In this document: piece by piece, positions 5,218 through 7,607 of the stretch
Numbering within the stretch: position 1 is the first letter of the stretch
How the letters are laid out: each line of letters starts with the position of its first letter
Assembly: GCA_029260695.1 (NCBI GenBank)
Contig: JAJDCT010000014.1
Span: 1-7,607 of the forward strand
DNA: 7,607 nucleotides
Reading direction: 5' to 3'
Origin: Phycisphaeraceae bacterium
GTDB taxonomy: Bacteria; Planctomycetota; Phycisphaerae; Phycisphaerales; Phycisphaeraceae
Notes under the pieces: generated by a model
The model's input: the letters and a program-made list of their open reading frames with translations, nothing else
Database searches by the model: none
Told to the model about the DNA's origin: nothing
Program-made: the position numbers and the translations under genes

Positions 5218-6459
5218 ATGACCGCGATCAGCACACACGTCGAGCGCTCCCTGGCACAGACCGTGGCCGTCACAGGCCGATGGAAAGCCTCCACTGCGCA
5301 CACCCTCATCCTGGACAAGGCCCTGTCGCTGGTGGATTTCATCGCGCGTGGCGTCTTCCATGTCTGGCGCAACCGCCGGTATCTGACGCTGCTGAAGCTG
5401 GCAAACATCGCGTTGGTCAACATCCAGTTCATGCTCAAGACGGAGCGCGTGATCGGTCGGCCGTACTCGATGAAGATCGAACCGACCAACATCTGCAACA
5501 CCAAGTGCCAGCTGTGCCCCACCGGCATCGGGCTTGAGGGCCGACCCAAAGGCAAGATGGATCTTGTCAGGCTCAAGAAACTGATCGACTCATTGAGGTG
5601 GCACCTGCGCGACCTGGACCTGTCGATGTGGGGCGACCCGCTGATCGTCCCGGACATCTACGAGATGATCCGCCACGCCCATGACCGGGGCATCTGGACA
5701 TACATCAGCTCGAACCTCCACGCATTCAAGCTCAAGACCAAGCCCGGCCAAAAGAGTCAGGCTGAATTGCTGGTCGAGTCGGGCCTAGACACGCTGACCT
5801 GCTCGCTGCACGGCGCGTCTCAGGAAACATACGAGATCTATCAGCCCGGCAAACACTTGGACGAATCGGTTGAAAAAATCAGACACATCATAGAAACGCG
5901 CGACCGGATGGGCAGCAAATCACCTATGGTTCAGCTCAACTTCGTCGTGACAAGGCACAACGAGCACGAGCGGGAATTGTTCCAACAGCTCGCCAACGAT
6001 CTGGGCTGCAAGGCAGTCTTCTCCACCGCGTCGATGAACGCACGGTTCCAGGATCAAGACCAGAATCTACAGACGCTTGGTTTGGCCGATGACCTGCTTA
6101 AGAAGAAGGTCAAGACACACCTGCAGAACTGGTTGCCGAAAGACCCGGAATTTGTGCTTGAGCCGTACAAGAAGATGAGGCACTCCGGCGAGGTCACAGA
6201 CGGGGACTACAACGGCAAAAAACAGTTCGATTGCTCCTGGCCCTGGCGCCAGAGCGTCATCAACTGGGATGGGCAGGTCGTGGCCTGCTGCGGCTCGTTC
6301 GATCCAGGCGAAGACATGGGCGACGTCTTCGAGCACGGGTTTGCCAAGGTCTGGAACGGCCAACGGTACCGGTTGGCACGACGCAGTTTCAAAAAGCGTT
6401 TGACCGATGAGCAGGCTAAAGAAACCGCTTGTGCCACCTGCCCCGGATTCATGCTCTAA
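5218..6459 (+). CDS. Radical SAM protein with C-terminal SPASM-type domain
   Basis: 413 residues. The radical SAM core starts at KIEPTNICNTKCQLCP (86-101), with the CX3CX2C cluster ligands Cys93, Cys97 and Cys100. SMWGDPLI (136-143) holds the SAM-binding 'GE' position, here Gly-Asp. Then come YISSNLH (162-168) and CSLHGASQETYEIYQPG (195-211), typical of the barrel. The C-terminus has Cys339, then Gly352-X4-Cys357 (a CX12GX4C pattern), Cys358, and Cys405-X2-Cys408, fitting a SPASM/twitch-type auxiliary Fe-S domain. Known members catalyse SAM-radical modification of peptides, proteins or small molecules; related proteins are common in polysaccharide clusters without assigned substrate. The first 80 residues contain a basic/hydrophobic stretch (53-72) that might touch the membrane. 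The start ATG has only a weak AAG-type ribosome site. It sits 27 bases after the ligase and 23 before the GT4, so is probably cotranscribed. It ends right after the last Cys pair, at GFML. Confidence 0.9.
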   Translation: MTAISTHVERSLAQTVAVTGRWKASTAHTLILDKALSLVDFIARGVFHVWRNRRYLTLLKLANIALVNIQFMLKTERVIGRPYSMKIEPTNICNTKCQLCPTGIGLEGRPKGKMDLVRLKKLIDSLRWHLRDLDLSMWGDPLIVPDIYEMIRHAHDRGIWTYISSNLHAFKLKTKPGQKSQAELLVESGLDTLTCSLHGASQETYEIYQPGKHLDESVEKIRHIIETRDRMGSKSPMVQLNFVVTRHNEHERELFQQLANDLGCKAVFSTASMNARFQDQDQNLQTLGLADDLLKKKVKTHLQNWLPKDPEFVLEPYKKMRHSGEVTDGDYNGKKQFDCSWPWRQSVINWDGQVVACCGSFDPGEDMGDVFEHGFAKVWNGQRYRLARRSFKKRLTDEQAKETACATCPGFML

Positions 6460-6482
6460 CCCAACGCGATATTTTGACCGAC

Positions 6483-7607
6483 ATGCCTGACCACCCGACA
6501 CAAAACCTCAATCTCACGGCCGGCGACTTGTTCCCGGACAAGGATCGGTTGGATCCCCCGTCTGAACGTCCACCCGAGCCGATCGAAGAGGCTGTCCTGG
6601 ATGAGCCCCTAGTCTATGAAATGCCGGCCATCGAAACACCGACCTTTAAAGCACCGGCCGCTGCTGCCGCCTCGACCAACCCGAATACACAAAACATCCC
6701 GAATCGCGGCGCTGTCCATCAAGCGGCGACAGTCCTGCACGCACGGGTCGTAGCCGGATGTGGCGGCGGGCCCGAAAAGACCATCCTGCGCAGCCCACGG
6801 TTTGCAGACACCACGCGATATAAAATGGCGGCGGCGTACCTGTATCCCCAGGGCGACCCCGGCATGTGTGTGATCCGAAATGACGCCAAACGGCTGGGCT
6901 GCCCGCTTTACGAGATCGCCGAGGCGTACGCACTGGACCACCACGCGGTCGATTCGATGATCGAGCTCTGCCGTGATCTGAAGGTCGACATCTGGCACAG
7001 CCATGACTACAAGACCAACGTGCTGGGTCGGCTGGTCAGGCGGTTTCATCCCATGAAACTGGTCTCCACAGCCCACGGCTTCACACGTGAGACCTGGCGG
7101 ACCCGGCTGTACTACCACATCGACAACGTCGCGATGCTCGGCTACGACCAGGTCATCGCCGTGAGTCCCCCTCTGGTTAAGCACTGCGCTTACCACGGCG
7201 TGAACCCCAAGCGGCTGACCTACATCCCAAACGCGATCGACGCCGACGAATACTCACGCACACGGACACCTCAGCAAGCCAAGTCCGCGATGGGCCTGCC
7301 CTCGAATCGTTTCGCCATCGGGGTGATCGGCCGACTTAGCCCGGAGAAGGGTGTCGATCGCGCGATCCGCATGATGGCTGACCTGTCCAAGACTCACCCC
7401 CAAGTCGAGCTGCACCTGATCGGTGACGGCCCGCAACGCCAGGAGCTTGAGAACCTGGCCCATCAACTCGGTGTAGCCAACGCGATCCGGTGGTGGGGTT
7501 GGCAGACCGATGCACGCCCGATCTATGAGATGCTCGACACGCTGCTGCTGCCCAGCCGGACCGAGGGCCTGCCCAACGTCGTCCTCGAAGCCATGGCCAT
7601 GGGCGTC
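6483..7607 (+). CDS. GT4 family glycosyltransferase with disordered N-terminal extension (3' truncated by window edge)
   Basis: An open frame from ATG 6483 runs off the right edge after 375 codons. The GT-B fold begins near residue 84, with AGCGGGPEKTIL (91-102) as the glycine-rich loop. It continues with DIWHSHDYKTNVLG (169-182), TAHGF (196-200), VIAVS (224-228), IPNAID (248-253), then the C-terminal donor domain: VIGRLSPEKG (281-290), LIGDGP (312-317) and SRTEGLPNVVLEAMAMG (358-374) with the EX7E pair Glu361/Glu369. This is a retaining GT4 that transfers a sugar from a nucleotide donor in the cytoplasm; donor and acceptor are unknown. Residues 1 to about 80 are Pro/Glu/Ala-rich with no predicted fold. 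No clear ribosome site precedes the ATG; an in-frame ATG at residue 47 is an alternative start but would leave about 37 disordered residues. It follows the radical SAM gene by 23 bases, so is probably the next gene of the same operon. Confidence 0.9.
   Translation, partial: MPDHPTQNLNLTAGDLFPDKDRLDPPSERPPEPIEEAVLDEPLVYEMPAIETPTFKAPAAAAASTNPNTQNIPNRGAVHQAATVLHARVVAGCGGGPEKTILRSPRFADTTRYKMAAAYLYPQGDPGMCVIRNDAKRLGCPLYEIAEAYALDHHAVDSMIELCRDLKVDIWHSHDYKTNVLGRLVRRFHPMKLVSTAHGFTRETWRTRLYYHIDNVAMLGYDQVIAVSPPLVKHCAYHGVNPKRLTYIPNAIDADEYSRTRTPQQAKSAMGLPSNRFAIGVIGRLSPEKGVDRAIRMMADLSKTHPQVELHLIGDGPQRQELENLAHQLGVANAIRWWGWQTDARPIYEMLDTLLLPSRTEGLPNVVLEAMAMGV

Noticed and set aside
4953..5657. 234-codon open frame on the minus strand across the ligase end and radical SAM start
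   Set aside because: It lies antisense to two clearly recognised genes, shows no domain motif, and long shadow frames are expected in GC-rich coding DNA.
6609..7196. 195-codon open frame on the minus strand inside the GT4 gene
   Set aside because: It is antisense to conserved GT4 motifs and has no recognisable features of its own.
1..7607. CRISPR arrays, tRNA/rRNA genes, insertion sequences or attachment sites
   Set aside because: I saw no regularly spaced repeats, RNA gene signatures, transposase frames or long terminal inverted repeats on either strand.

Overview
The window looks like part of a surface-glycan (exopolysaccharide, O-antigen or glycoprotein glycan) assembly locus from a GC-rich bacterium. 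Large clusters of glycosyltransferases, an O-antigen-ligase-like polymerase and radical SAM/SPASM proteins, together with several starts lacking a clear Shine-Dalgarno, would fit a Planctomycetota (Phycisphaerae-like) genome. That placement is an inference from general style, because no taxonomic marker lies in the window.

Layout: (1) positions 2-286 (+) hold the C-terminal end of a class V aminotransferase-fold cysteine desulfurase, which overlaps tail-to-tail by 28 bases with the next gene. (2) A leftward pair follows: a class I SAM-dependent methyltransferase (1658-2485) and then a GT39/ArnT/PMT-type membrane glycosyltransferase (259-1596). (3) A divergent intergenic region (2486-2772) contains two inverted repeats and a strong ribosome binding site. 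(4) A rightward series follows: a DPM1-like GT2 glycosyltransferase (2773-3603), a Wzy_C/O-antigen-ligase family membrane protein resembling the exosortase-A-associated 'O-glycosylation ligase' type (preferred start 3799, end 5190), a radical SAM/SPASM protein (5218-6459), and a GT4 glycosyltransferase that runs off the right edge (6483-7607).

Working model (inference): the GT2 makes a polyprenyl-phosphate sugar donor, the GT39-type enzyme uses such donors on the periplasmic face, the GT4 builds the glycan in the cytoplasm, the methyltransferase and radical SAM protein decorate or mature a component, and the ligase/polymerase joins or transfers the finished chain. No exosortase, flippase or precursor peptide is visible here.

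The most unusual observation is that four of the six proteins whose C-terminus is visible (GT39, methyltransferase, GT2 and ligase) end in a polar, probably flexible tail that finishes with hydrophobic - Thr/Arg/Lys - Arg/Lys - Ala/Thr - Ala. Codons differ from copy to copy, so the similarity is at protein level. Other points are a five-triplet collagen-like Gly-X-Y insertion in the GT39 enzyme encoded by 18-base tandem repeats, a radical SAM/SPASM enzyme with no visible peptide substrate, and an 80-residue disordered N-terminal extension on the GT4.
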